DNA of 64,000 nt from Burkholderiaceae bacterium (lineage in GTDB: Bacteria; Pseudomonadota; Gammaproteobacteria; Burkholderiales; Burkholderiaceae_E). Where the stretch lies: NCBI GenBank assembly GCA_016710525.1, contig JADJVQ010000006.1:62001-126000 (forward strand), written 5' to 3'. The position numbers were made by a program, and so were the translations under genes. The notes below the pieces were generated by a model. That model searched no databases, was not told the origin of the DNA, and was given only the letters and a program-made list of their open reading frames with translations. Shown in pieces: positions 11,954 through 26,475 of this stretch (position 1 is its first letter; every line of letters begins with the position of its first letter).

Positions 11954-12430
11954 ATGCCTACCATCCCGCTGACGACGCGCGGCGCCCAATTGCTCAAGGA
12001 CGAGCTGCATCGACTGAAGACAGTCGACCGCCCGGCCGTGATCACCGCGATCGCCGAAGCGCGCGCCCAGGGCGATCTCTCCGAGAACGCCGAATACGAT
12101 GCCGCGCGCGAGCGTCAAGGATTCATCGAGGGCCGCATTGGCGAACTCGAAGGCAAACTGTCCAATGCCCAGATCATCGACCCCAAGCTCCTCGATGCCG
12201 AGGGGCGGGTGGTCTTCGGTGCGACCATCGAACTCGAAGACCTGGTCACCGACAAGAAGACCACGTATCAGATCGTCGGCGATGACGAAGCCGACATCAA
12301 GGTCGGCAAGATTTCGGTGTCCAGCCCGATCGCACGCGCCCTGATCGGCAAGTACGCCGGCGATGTCGCCGAGGTTCAGGCCCCCGGCGGCTTGCGAGAG
12401 TACGAGATCCTCGACGTTCGTTACGAATAA
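11954..12430 (+). CDS. greA: Transcription elongation factor GreA
   Basis: GreA rescues backtracked RNA polymerase by stimulating transcript cleavage. The 158-residue product opens MPTIPLTTRGAQLLKDEL. Its N-terminal coiled coil carries the acidic tip segment QGDLSENAEYDAARERQ, and the C-terminal FKBP-like domain includes VSSPIARALIGK and a final YEILDVRY. ATG 11954 follows a GGAG site. It lies 69 bases after carB, the usual order in betaproteobacteria, and faces yhbY tail to tail. Confidence 0.97.
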   Translation: MPTIPLTTRGAQLLKDELHRLKTVDRPAVITAIAEARAQGDLSENAEYDAARERQGFIEGRIGELEGKLSNAQIIDPKLLDAEGRVVFGATIELEDLVTDKKTTYQIVGDDEADIKVGKISVSSPIARALIGKYAGDVAEVQAPGGLREYEILDVRYE

Positions 12431-12494
12431 CGGCGGCGGCGCGCCGGATCGCCCGGCGCGGGCAGGTCTGCCGGTCGGGCAGATCCTCGCCGGG

Positions 12495-13217
12495 TCAGCG
12501 TTTGCGCGCGATCGGCGATCTGACCCGTGCGCCGGGCGAGGCCAGCGCTGGCGCGCGGCCGGGCCGGGCGGGTTTGCCGACCTGGGCTTGCGCCCCGTAA
12601 GCCTTGCGGGCGGCTCTCGGGGCCGGTTTTTCGCCTGCGGCGGCTTTGCCGGCATCGCGTGCGGCCGCGCCAGGCGCCCCCGATTTCCCGAGCGCCGCTC
12701 CGCGGGCCAGTGCGGTCGGACGTCCGGTGCTGCCTTTTTCCAGGCGCGCACGGGGCTGGGCCGGCGGCTTGCCGCGGGTGCCCTTGTCCTGGTCGGCCGG
12801 GCGCGTTCGAGGGGCCCGCTTGGTGGGCGCTGCCTGCCCCGCACCCGCGGCCTTCTTGGGCTGGTAGGGTGCGTTCGGCCGGACCCGGCCCTTGGCCGAG
12901 CGCACCGGCGCATCGTCGGGCCCCGGCCGCCAGATCACCAGCAGCTTGCCGATGTGCTGGACCGGCGCGCTGGCGGTTTGTTCGCAGATGGCCGCATGCA
13001 GTGCCGAGCGGGCCTCGCGATCGTCGCCGAACACACGGATCTTGATCAGCTCGTGGCTGACCAGCGCGCGTTCGATCTCGGCCAGCACGGCGGGTGTCAG
13101 CCCGGATTCGCCGATCATCACCACCGGCTTGAGGGGGTGGGCCTGTGCCTTGAGCGCCTTGCGCTGCGCGGCGTCGAGCGTCGGGGCAGGGCCCCGGGTA
13201 TTGAGTTCTTCGTTCAT
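12495..13217 (-). CDS. yhbY: YhbY-type CRM-domain RNA-binding protein with long basic tail
   Basis: The first ~95 residues are a CRM domain: AQRKALKAQAHPLKPVVMIG, then GLTPAVLAEIERALVSHELI and KIRVFGDDREA. YhbY proteins bind the 50S precursor and take part in ribosome assembly. Family members are normally about 100 residues; this one has 240. The extra 140 residues are a low-complexity Lys/Arg/Ala/Pro/Gly tail, probably disordered and strongly basic (for example PTKRAPRTRPADQDKGTRG). The frame is open throughout and ends in ARKR, so the tail appears real. The gene converges on greA and its usual divergent partner rlmE is separated from it by a kinase gene. Confidence 0.88.
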   Translation of the reverse strand: MNEELNTRGPAPTLDAAQRKALKAQAHPLKPVVMIGESGLTPAVLAEIERALVSHELIKIRVFGDDREARSALHAAICEQTASAPVQHIGKLLVIWRPGPDDAPVRSAKGRVRPNAPYQPKKAAGAGQAAPTKRAPRTRPADQDKGTRGKPPAQPRARLEKGSTGRPTALARGAALGKSGAPGAAARDAGKAAAGEKPAPRAARKAYGAQAQVGKPARPGRAPALASPGARVRSPIARKR

Positions 13218-13278
13218 CCGCGAATTCTATCGGGGCCGCGCGCGAGTCGGCAGAATATGTTCGTGCCGCGCGTGCCGT

Positions 13279-15132
<1,854 letters not shown>

Positions 15133-15367
15133 CGGCGGAGCATGAAGGGACGACGCAGGCGAGCGTGCAGGATGTGATCGTTGCCGATTCGCCGTTTCAG
15201 GGTGACGTATTCGACGCGAATGCGGCGGGCCAGCAACGGAAACCGTCCTCCGGTCGGCCGCCGGCCCTGCTCGCGCGGCTTCCCGATCGCTGGTCATTCC
15301 ATCACAGGACCCCGCGCAGGGGATAATGAGCCGACTCCCGCGCTTCTTGCGCGCATTCCTTCTCCCG

Positions 15368-16003
15368 ATGGCCAAGAATCGATTCAGCAAGGCCTGGCTA
15401 GACCAGCATCGCAACGATCCCTATGTCAAGCAGGCACAGGCGCGAGGCTATCGCTCGCGCGCGGCATTCAAGCTCATCGAGATCGATCAGCAGGACAAGC
15501 TGATCCAGCCCGGCCAGATCGTGGTCGACCTGGGTTCGACGCCCGGGGCCTGGAGCCAGGTCCTGCGCGAGCGCCTGGCGACCGGATCGGGCGGGATCCG
15601 CGGGCGGATCATCGCGCTGGATCTGTTGCCCATGGACCCGATCGCCGATGTCGAGTTCATCCAGGGCGATTTTCGCGAGGACGACGCGCTGACGGCCCTG
15701 GCCAGCGCCCTTGGCGGCGCGCGGGCCGACCTGATCGTGTCCGACATGGCGCCCAACCTGTCGGGCGTGGGTCTGGCCGACGCGGCCCGGATGGCCGATC
15801 TGATCGAACTGGCGGCGGATTTCGCCGTTGATCACCTCAAGCCCGAGGGCGCCTTGCTGGTGAAGTGCTTCCATGGCAGCGGATACAGCCAGTCGGTCGA
15901 GCGATTCAAGCGCACTTTCGTGAAGGTTTCGCCTCGAAAACCGAAGGCTTCGCGCGACAAGTCGGCCGAAACCTACCTTCTCGGCAGGGGCCTGAAGCGT
16001 TAG
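15368..16003 (+). CDS. rlmE: 23S rRNA 2'-O-methyltransferase RlmE (FtsJ/RrmJ)
   Basis: RlmE methylates the 2'-OH of U2552 in the ribosomal A-loop. The 211-residue product shows the family tetrad context: NRFSKAWL with the first lysine, VVDLGSTPGAWSQV for SAM binding, LIVSDMAPNLSG with the catalytic aspartate, LLVKCFHGSG with the second lysine, and SAETYLLGRGLK at the end with the glutamate. ATG 15368 gives the usual start MAKNRFSKAWL; the frame is open 14 codons further upstream. ftsH follows in the same direction after 105 bases, the conserved rlmE-ftsH order. A heat-shock promoter would be expected but I did not pin one down. Confidence 0.95.
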   Translation: MAKNRFSKAWLDQHRNDPYVKQAQARGYRSRAAFKLIEIDQQDKLIQPGQIVVDLGSTPGAWSQVLRERLATGSGGIRGRIIALDLLPMDPIADVEFIQGDFREDDALTALASALGGARADLIVSDMAPNLSGVGLADAARMADLIELAADFAVDHLKPEGALLVKCFHGSGYSQSVERFKRTFVKVSPRKPKASRDKSAETYLLGRGLKR

Positions 16004-16108
16004 AAGAGTGTAAGGGCTATACGGATCAACGACTTACAAGGGGCTTGCAGCTGGCACGGTTGCCCCAAACTGCGTAGAATGCAAGGGCTGGAAAAGGAGC
16101 ATTCCTAA

Positions 16109-18009
<1,901 letters not shown>

Positions 18010-18029
18010 TCCCCAGGGCTGGCGCGGGG

Positions 18030-18838
18030 ATGGTCGCCCGCCTACCGCGCCGTTTGGCCTGCGGCCGGCTTCGGACGCTTCAGATCGCTCGATCACCCGC
18101 TGGTGATGGGGGTGGTCAACGTCACGCCCGATTCGTTCTCCGATGCTGGCCGTCACGGCAGCATCGACGCGGCGATCGCGCACGCGCGGCGGCTGGTCGC
18201 CGAAGGCGCCCACCTGCTCGACATCGGCGGCGAATCGACGCGTCCTGGCGCTGCGCCGGTCTCGGAGGCCGAGGAGTCGCGCAGGTTGCGCCAGTGGTCG
18301 AGGCGCTGCGCGACGCTGGCGTGCCGCTGTCGGTCGATACCCGCCGTCCAGGCGATGCGCCAGGCTCGAGCCCTGGCGTCGACATGATCAACGACGTCGG
18401 CGCGCTGCGCGCACGCGGCGCGATCGAGGCAGTTCGCGAGTCGGGCTGCGGGCTGTGCCTGATGCACATGCAAGGCGAGCCGGACACGATGCAACAGGCG
18501 CCGGACTATCGGGACGTGGTGTCGGAGGTCAGGGAGTTCCTGCGCGGGCGTGCCCAGGCGCTGAGCGCGGCAGGCGTTGTCGTGGAGCGCATCGTCCTCG
18601 ATCCCGGGATCGGGTTCGGCAAGACGCTGCGGCACAATCTGCTGCTGCTCGAGGCCATGGACGAACTCGCCGCCGCCGGTCAGCCGGTGCTGGTCGGTGT
18701 TTCGCGCAAATCGATGATCGGCGCCCTGACCGGCCGACCGGCGGATCGGCGGCTGGCTGGCAGCCTGGCGGCGATGCTCGCGGCGGTGGCGCGCGGCGCG
18801 GCGATCGTGCGCGTGCACGACGTGGCCGAGAGCCGTGA
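18030..18838 (+). pseudogene. folP: Dihydropteroate synthase, with several apparent frameshifts
   Basis: FolP condenses p-aminobenzoate with the pterin diphosphate in folate synthesis. All family motifs are present but spread over two reading frames: MGVVNVTPDSFSDAG, LLDIGGESTRPGAAPVS, LSVDT, MHMQGEP, LDPGIGFGKT and VGVSRKSMIGALTG. Shifts are needed near 18065, 18287 and on both sides of the 18340-18375 stretch. The proposed start is ATG 18030 (MVARLPRRLACG), joined by a shift to GRFRSLDHPLVMG. The exact 3' end cannot be fixed, because no in-frame stop occurs before glmM. Gene order ftsH-folP-glmM is canonical, so it is probably intact in the organism. Confidence 0.85.
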
Positions 18839-18907
18839 CGGCTGCGCAGTCTGGCAGGCCGATCGACGAACCAGCAATCAAGCCACGAACCAGGGCAGCG
18901 GAAAGCC

Positions 18908-20263
18908 ATGGGACGCAGGCATTTCGGCACCGACGGGGTGCGCGGGCGGGTCGGCGAGGCGCCGATCACCGCCGATTTCGTGTTGCGGCTCGGTTTCGCG
19001 CGGAGGTGCTGGCCGGCCGCGCGCTCACGGCAGGGGATCGGCGGCGGGGCGACCGGCACCGCGGTCCTGGTCGGCAGGACACGCGCATCTCCGGCTACAT
19101 GCTCGAAGCGGCGCTCGAGGCCGGGTTCGCGGCCGCCGGTGTCGATGTCCTGCTGTCGGGCCCCATCCCGACGCCGGCGATGGCCTACCTGACGCGCGCG
19201 CTGCGGCTGTCGGCGGGCGTGGTGATCAGCGCCTCGCACAACCCCTTCCAGGACAACGGCATCAAGTTCTTCTCGGGCGACGGCAACAAGCTGCCGGATC
19301 CGGTCGAAGAGGCGCATCGAAGCCGAGATGGAGCAGCAGATCGGCTGTGGGCCCTCGCGCGAGCATCTCGGGCGGGCGCGGCGCATGGAAGACGCGGCGG
19401 GCCGCTACATCGAGTTCTGCAAGAGTTCCTTTCCGTTCGCGCTCGACCTGCGCGGGCTGAAGATGGTGGTCGACTGCGCGCACGGCGCTGCGTATCACAC
19501 CGCGCCGCACGTCTTTCACGAACTGGGCGCCGACGTGATCACCATTGGCGACAAGCCCAATGGCCTGAACATCAACGAGGAGGTCGGCGCGACGCATCCC
19601 GAGGCGCTGGCCGCCGCGGTGCGCGAGCACCATGCCGATGTCGGTATCGCACTCGATGGCGATGCCGACCGGCTCCAGCTCGTCGACGCGGCCGGGCGCC
19701 TGTACAACGGCGACGAGCTGCTCTACCTGATCGTGCGCGACCGGCTGCGCGACCGCATCGTCCCGGGTGCGGTCGGCACCCTGATGTCCAACCTGGCGCT
19801 CGAACAGGCGCTCGGCAGGCTCGGCGTGCAGTTCGAGCGGGCCAAGGTCGGCGACCGCTACGTGCTCGAGTTGCTGCATCAGCGCGGCTGGCGCTACGGC
19901 GGAGAGAGCTCCGGCCACCTGCTGTGCCTGGATTGCCACACCACCGGCGACGGCACCATCAGTGCCCTGCAGGTGCTGTGCGCGATGCGCCGCAGCGGCA
20001 AGACGCTGGCCGAACTCACCTCCGGATTGCGCCTGTTCCCGCAGAAGCTGATCAACGTGCGCATCGCCAAGGGCTTCGATTGGGAAAACCACGGCGCGCT
20101 CAAGCTGGCCCGTGCCGAGGTCGAAACCCAACTCGGCAGTGACGGTCGCATCCTGATACGGCCCTCGGGCACCGAACCGCTGCTGCGGGTCATGGTCGAG
20201 GCCCGCGACGATGACCTCGCTGACCGTGCGGCCCGCCGCCTGGTCGACGCGATTGCCGCCTGA
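18908..20263 (+). pseudogene. glmM: Phosphoglucosamine mutase, frameshifted in its first third
   Basis: GlmM converts glucosamine-6-phosphate to glucosamine-1-phosphate for cell-wall synthesis. It begins MGRRHFGTDGVRGRVGEAPI. The catalytic-serine motif GVVISASHNPFQDNGIKFF, the metal loop IALDGDADRLQLVD, the sugar loop GGESSGH and the phosphate-binding RPSGTEPLLRVMVEA are all present. Four shifts are needed: near 18995, 19035, 19076 (inside VGRDTRISGYML) and 19314 (inside EEAIEAEMEQQ). From 19328 to 20263 the frame is clean. The pattern continues the indel cluster in ftsH and folP and looks like sequence error. Confidence 0.88.
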
Positions 20264-20379
20264 TGGCTGCGTGGCCTGCGCCTGATCGGAGCCTGATCGC
20301 CGCGACGGATCGGCCACGTCGAATTTGTTCGCGACACGGCCGGATTGTGGCCGCGATTTGCGCTACAATTCGCGGCCTC

Positions 20380-20456
<77 letters not shown>

Positions 20457-20509
20457 AGTCCCAGCAGTATCGGCCAGACTCAAGGCTTCGTCCCTGTCCG
20501 ACGGGAAAT

Positions 20510-20586
<77 letters not shown>

Positions 20587-20673
20587 GTTCTCGTGAATGC
20601 CAGATATTGGCATTCGGTGGCTGGTATAGTTGCAAGGTTCGTGGCCCGGCATTGCAGGGCCGTGTTCCTCGGT

Positions 20674-20750
20674 GGTGGCTGTAGCTCAGTTGGTAGAGTC
20701 CTGGATTGTGATTCCAGTCGTCGTGGGTTCGAGTCCCATCAGCCACCCCA
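20674..20750 (+). tRNA. tRNA-His (anticodon GTG), island attachment target
   Basis: Acceptor GTGGCTG pairs with CAGCCAC; the extra G at 20674 pairs with C73, the histidine-specific feature. The anticodon stem CTGGA/TCCAG encloses TTGTGAT, giving anticodon GTG. CCA is encoded at 20748-20750. Its 3' end from 20734 is repeated at 42186-42204, so this gene is the integration site of the adjoining element and was kept intact by it. Confidence 0.97.
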
Positions 20751-20752
20751 TC
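20734..20752 (+). repeat. Left attachment repeat (3' end of tRNA-His)
   Basis: TCCCATCAGCCACCCCATC covers the last part of the T arm, the acceptor 3' strand and CCA, plus two bases. An identical copy lies at 42186-42204. Direct repeats of a tRNA 3' end are the standard footprint of tyrosine-integrase insertion. Confidence 0.88.
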
Positions 20753-20863
20753 CCAGCGTTTCATCAGGTCCCATGCCGGACCGAACTTCCCGCTAAATCA
20801 ACGACTTAGACGGTCGCTTGAGTCAGGAAGGCTCCTGCCGTCCCACGGCAGCGCAGCGAAGTT

Positions 20864-20884
20864 GGGGGAACATCTGGGGGAACA
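20864..20884 (+). repeat. Tandem GGGGGAACA repeats at left end
   Basis: GGGGGAACA occurs at 20864-20872 and again at 20876-20884, a 12-bp period, between the attachment repeat and the integrase start. The same pair with the same period occurs near the right end (42107-42126). Candidate arm-type integrase or excisionase binding sites; function is inferred from position. Confidence 0.55.
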
Positions 20885-20922
20885 AATGGCGTGTTCGCAG
20901 CCATTTGACGTTTCGTTCCCCC

Positions 20923-21918
20923 ATGCTCACCGACAAGCAGTGCAAGAACGCGAGTTGCGACGCGGGTAGGCCCCGCGTGCGCCTGGCCGATTCCGGCGGT
21001 CTGTACCTGGAGGTCTCGCCCTCTGGGTCCAAGCGCTGGTTCTGGAAGTACCGCTTCGACGGGAAGGAGAAGCGCCTTGCCCTCGGGGGCTATCCAGATC
21101 TGGGTCTGAAAGAGGCCAGGGTCGCACGTGATGATGCGCGCAAGCAACATCAGTCGGGCGCAGATCCGGTGCTCACGCGGCAGGTGGAGCGCCTCAGTTC
21201 CCGGTTCGACGCCAACGCCAGCTTCGAGGTGACCGCGCGCGAGTTCCACGCGACCAAGAAGGTCGGCTGGAGCGATCACTACGCCAAGCGCTGGATGGAG
21301 CGCCTCGAGAAGGACATCTTCCCCTGGCTGGGCAAGCTTCCGCTTTCCCAGATCGGCGCACCGATGCTGCTGCAGACGCTGCGGCGCGTCGAGGCACGTG
21401 GCACGCGCGAACTGCCGCACTCTCTGCTGGAAGCCTGCGGGCAAGTGTTTCGATACGGCGTCGCGACCGGACGTTGTGAGCGCAGCCCCGCTTCGGATCT
21501 GCGCGGCGCACTGAAGCCGGTGCTGACGAGGCACGTCTCGGCGATCGTCGAACCGGATCAGGTCGGCGACTTGATGCGCGCGATCGACGGCTACCACGGT
21601 CACCCCGTCACCCGGGCGGCACTGCTTCTGTCGGCACTGCTCTTCCAGCGGCCAGGGAACATCCGGCAGATGGAGTGGGCCGAGCTGGATCTCGAGGCAA
21701 GGATGTGGGCGATACCCTCCGCCAAGATGAAGCGGACAAAGCGGGAGAAGATCAACGGAAGGCCGCATCTGGTTCCGCTCGCCACCCAGGCTGTAGACGC
21801 TCTGAAGGACCTGATGCCGCTGACCGGCCGAGGGCGATACGTGTTTCCGTCCCTGATACAATCAACAAGGCTGATTCGAACAGCTATCCCCCCACCCACC
21901 GTCGAGGAGCCCCCGTGA
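20923..21918 (+). pseudogene. Tyrosine integrase (DUF4102/P4 type), 3' truncated
   Basis: The N-terminal DUF4102 domain is clear: MLTDKQCKNASC, then RLADSGGLYLEVSPSGSKRW and LALGGYPDLGLKEAR. A core-binding domain (about residues 100-190) and the start of the catalytic domain follow, with the first arginine region LLFQRPGNIRQMEW. After RGRYVFPSL (about position 21855) family similarity stops, and the His-x-x-Arg and Tyr active-site motifs are missing. The remaining 20 codons read into the next operon. It is therefore about 310 of some 400 residues and should be inactive. It would have catalysed integration into tRNA-His. Confidence 0.85.
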
Positions 21919-22991
21919 CCCTTTCATTCCTGCGCACGCGTCTTGCCGCGGCCGCCGTGCTCGCGGCCACCGCCCTGCCCATCCCCGCCCTGGCCGCCGA
22001 CGTGGAGCTGCTGCCACCAGGCCTGCTGGCGCCGACGAGCAAGGAGCAGACGAAGCCGAACGAGTTCAAGAAGCCCGGGCCCTGGCGCATCGGCGTGTCC
22101 TTCGGCGGCGTGGGCAACACCTGGATCGTGCAGATGATCCAGGAGATGAAATACGCCGCGTCGCAGGACAAGAACATCGGCGAGTTCATCTTCGTCGAGG
22201 CCAACTGGCAGGCGCCGAAGCAGGTGGCCGACGTCGAGGACCTGCTGGCCAAGAAGGTGGACGCGATCATCATCGGCCCGATCTCGTCGGCCATCGGCGC
22301 GCCGCTGTCCGCCAAGGCAGCCAAGACCGGCATCCCGGTGATCGTGCTGGGCGCCTTCGGTACGTCGATGCAATCGACCGTCGAGATCATGGGCGGCGGC
22401 GAGGTCTTCGGCCGCCAGGGCGGCGAATACCTGCGCAAGCAGCTCAACGGCAAGGGCAACATCTGGGCCTTCCGCGGCGTGGCCGGCGTCGAGGAGGAGC
22501 AGCTGCGCTACAACGGCTTCCGCAAGTCGATCGAGGGCTCGAACCTCAAGATCACGCAGGAAGTCTTCGGCGACTGGAACTACGCCAAGAGCAAGCAGCT
22601 GTGCGAGAACCTGGTGCTGTCCGGCAACAGCCCCGACGGCATCTGGTTCTCCGGCGCCGAGATGACGCGCGCCTGCATCGACGTGTTCAAGGAAGCCGGC
22701 AAGCCGCTGGTGCCGATGACCGGCGAAGGCAACAACGGCTTCCTGCGCGTGTGGAAGTCCACCGGGCTGAAGAGCGTCGCGCCGCAGTTCACGCCGGGCC
22801 TGGGTGCCGCGCTGGTGCGCGCCTCGGCGGCGCTGCTGGCCGGCAAACCGCTGTACCGCTCGTACTTCTCGTCGCCGCCGCCGATCACCCAGACCGACCT
22901 GGACAAGTTCTTCCGCCCCGACCTGAACGACGCCTACTGGATGCCGTCGACGCTGCCGGACGCCACGCTCAAGGAAACCTTCCGCCGCTGA
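21915..22991 (+). CDS. Sugar-type ABC transporter substrate-binding protein (TorT/RbsB-like)
   Basis: This 358-residue periplasmic protein has a signal peptide (LAAAAVLAATALPIPALAA) and a type-I two-lobed binding fold: WRIGVSFGGVGNTWIVQMIQ at the first strand and AIIIGPISSAIGAPLSAKA in the first lobe. The second lobe includes GIWFSGAEMTRACIDVF. The arrangement recalls TorT and ribose-binding proteins. GTG 21915 has GGAG six bases upstream and gives the signal peptide. It begins an operon with a double ATPase and two permeases, so it probably delivers a sugar or polyol; the ligand is not readable from the sequence. Confidence 0.88.
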   Translation: MTLSFLRTRLAAAAVLAATALPIPALAADVELLPPGLLAPTSKEQTKPNEFKKPGPWRIGVSFGGVGNTWIVQMIQEMKYAASQDKNIGEFIFVEANWQAPKQVADVEDLLAKKVDAIIIGPISSAIGAPLSAKAAKTGIPVIVLGAFGTSMQSTVEIMGGGEVFGRQGGEYLRKQLNGKGNIWAFRGVAGVEEEQLRYNGFRKSIEGSNLKITQEVFGDWNYAKSKQLCENLVLSGNSPDGIWFSGAEMTRACIDVFKEAGKPLVPMTGEGNNGFLRVWKSTGLKSVAPQFTPGLGAALVRASAALLAGKPLYRSYFSSPPPITQTDLDKFFRPDLNDAYWMPSTLPDATLKETFRR

Positions 22992-23001
22992 AGCGCCGTC
23001 C

Positions 23002-24557
<1,556 letters not shown>

Positions 24558-24561
<4 letters not shown>

Positions 24562-25475
24562 ACAGTTTCCGCTCCGGCAGCAGCCGCTACACCGTCGGCC
24601 TGCCGCTGCTGTTGTTCGCCCTGCTGGCGCTGGCCGCGCCCAGCTTTCTGGCAACGCAGAACCTGGTCAACGTCAGCGGGCAGATCGCCGCGCTGCTGAT
24701 CGTCAGCCTGGGCCAGATGGTGGTCGCGCTGGTGGCCGGCATCGACCTGTCGGTGGGCAGCGTGATGAGCCTGGCCGGCTGCCTGGTGGCCACGCAGGCC
24801 GACCCGCTGTGGGGCGTGACGCTGGCGCTGGCGCTGGGCCTGTGCGTCGGCCTGGTCAACGGCCTGGGCGTCGCCGTCGCCGGCATCCACCCGCTGGTGA
24901 TGACGCTGAGCACGATGACCTTCCTGCAGGGCCTGGCCTACCTGCTGCTGCCGATCCCCGGCGGTGCGGTGCCCCCCGTGCTGGGCGCGCTGGCCAACGG
25001 CAACCTGTGGGGCGTGCCGCGGCCGCTGCTGTGGTGCGCCGCCTGCGCGCTGGCGGTGTACCTGCTGCTGCACCGCACGCGGTTGGGGCTGCACATCTTC
25101 GCCGTCGGCGCCAATGCACGCAGCGCGCACCTCAACGGCGTGCGTGCCGTGGCGGTGGTGGTGTCGGCCTATGTGGTCTGCAGCCTGCTGGCGGTGGTGG
25201 CGGGCATCTACCTGGCGGCGCGCGTGTCCTCCGGTGACCCGGCGATGGGCGCGGCCTTCGGCCTGGAGTCGGTCACCGCGGTGGCGCTGGGCGGCATCCA
25301 GCTGACCGGCGGGGTGGGCAGCATCCTGGGCGTGGTCACCGGCGCGCTGAGCCTGGGGCTGATCACCAACGGCATCAACCTGCTGGGCATCTCGCCCTTC
25401 CTGCGCGGCACCCTCACCGGCCTGCTGCTGCTGGCGGCGGTGTGTGCGCAGCGCAGAAAGGTGGTGGGGCTGTGA
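24558..25475 (+). CDS. Sugar ABC transporter permease 1 (RbsC type)
   Basis: This 305-residue membrane protein has eight to ten hydrophobic segments and the RbsC-family signature GIDLSVGSVMSLAGC, plus GVTLALALGLCVGLVNGLG and FGLESVTAVALGG. It forms the channel of a CUT2 importer, here probably as a heterodimer with the next gene product. ATG 24558 overlaps the ATPase stop (ATGA), and the gene end overlaps the next start (GTGA), which indicates coupled translation. Confidence 0.92.
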
Positions 25476-26446
25476 AGGCCGGGCTGTCTTCCGCGGCGGC
25501 GCCGGCCGCACCGCGCGCGCGCCGCTGGGCCGCCGCGCTGCTGGCGCTGCCGCCGGCCTATGCCGGGCTGGCGGTGCTGCTAATGCTGGCCGCCGTGATG
25601 CGCCCGCAGCTGCTATCGGCGATGCTGCTGCCGCTGATCGCCCGCCAGGCCGCGCCGCTGGGGCTGGCGGTGATCGGCCAGTCGCTGGTGATGCGCGGTC
25701 GCTCGATCGACCTGTCGTCCGGCGGCGTGATCGTTGCCGTGTCCTACCTGCTGACCAGCGGTTACTTCCCGATCTCCGACGCGGTGGCGATGGTGGCGTG
25801 CGTGGCGCTGGGGCTGGTGGTCGGCGTGGTCAACGGTGCGCTGATCGTCAAGGCGCGTGCGTCGGCGATGATCGTCACGCTGGCCACGTCGATGATCCTG
25901 ACGGGCTGCGTGGTGGCGTTGTCGCAGCAACGCGCCCCCGGCGACGCACCGGAGTTCCTGCGCGAGCTGGCGCGGCTGCGCCTGCTGGGCATCCCCGTAC
26001 CGGTGCTGGTGTGGCTGGCCGTGCTGCTGCCGGCCGCGCTGCTGCTGCGCGGCACGGTGTTCGGCCGCTACCTCGACGCGACGGGCGCCAACCCGCAGGC
26101 CGCGGCGCTGTCGGGCATTCCGCACCTGCGCGTCATCTTCCTCGGCCACGTGGCCTCGGCGCTGATCTCGGTACTGTGCGGCTTCATCCTGGTGGGCTTC
26201 GTCGGCAAGGGCAGCATCACGCTCGGCCAGGACCTGGCGCTGAACTCGCTGGCCGCGGCCATCCTGGGCGGCGTCAACTTCGGCAGCGGCCGCGGCGGCA
26301 TGGCCGGCCCGGCGGTGGCGGCCTTCATGCTGACCTTCCTGTTCAACTTTCTCACCAGCCTGGGCCTGGGCGAACCCGGCCGGCTGATGCTGCAGGGCGC
26401 GATCATCGCGGCCGCGGCGCTGGCCTACAGCCTGAACCGCAAGTAG
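25472..26446 (+). CDS. Sugar ABC transporter permease 2 (RbsC type)
   Basis: This 324-residue permease is related to the preceding one: MRGRSIDLSSGGVIVAVSYL is the degenerate signature, followed by GLVVGVVNGALIVKARASAM and SLAAAILGGVNFGSGRGGMA. A GTG start at 25472 overlaps the previous stop by four bases; the ATG 30 bases upstream in frame lies inside the previous gene and is less likely. Having two different permeases suggests a heterodimeric channel. It ends 30 bases before the esterase gene. Confidence 0.9.
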   Translation: MKAGLSSAAAPAAPRARRWAAALLALPPAYAGLAVLLMLAAVMRPQLLSAMLLPLIARQAAPLGLAVIGQSLVMRGRSIDLSSGGVIVAVSYLLTSGYFPISDAVAMVACVALGLVVGVVNGALIVKARASAMIVTLATSMILTGCVVALSQQRAPGDAPEFLRELARLRLLGIPVPVLVWLAVLLPAALLLRGTVFGRYLDATGANPQAAALSGIPHLRVIFLGHVASALISVLCGFILVGFVGKGSITLGQDLALNSLAAAILGGVNFGSGRGGMAGPAVAAFMLTFLFNFLTSLGLGEPGRLMLQGAIIAAAALAYSLNRK

Positions 26447-26475
26447 GCCCTTCTTCCTTCAACCTGGAGCACTTC

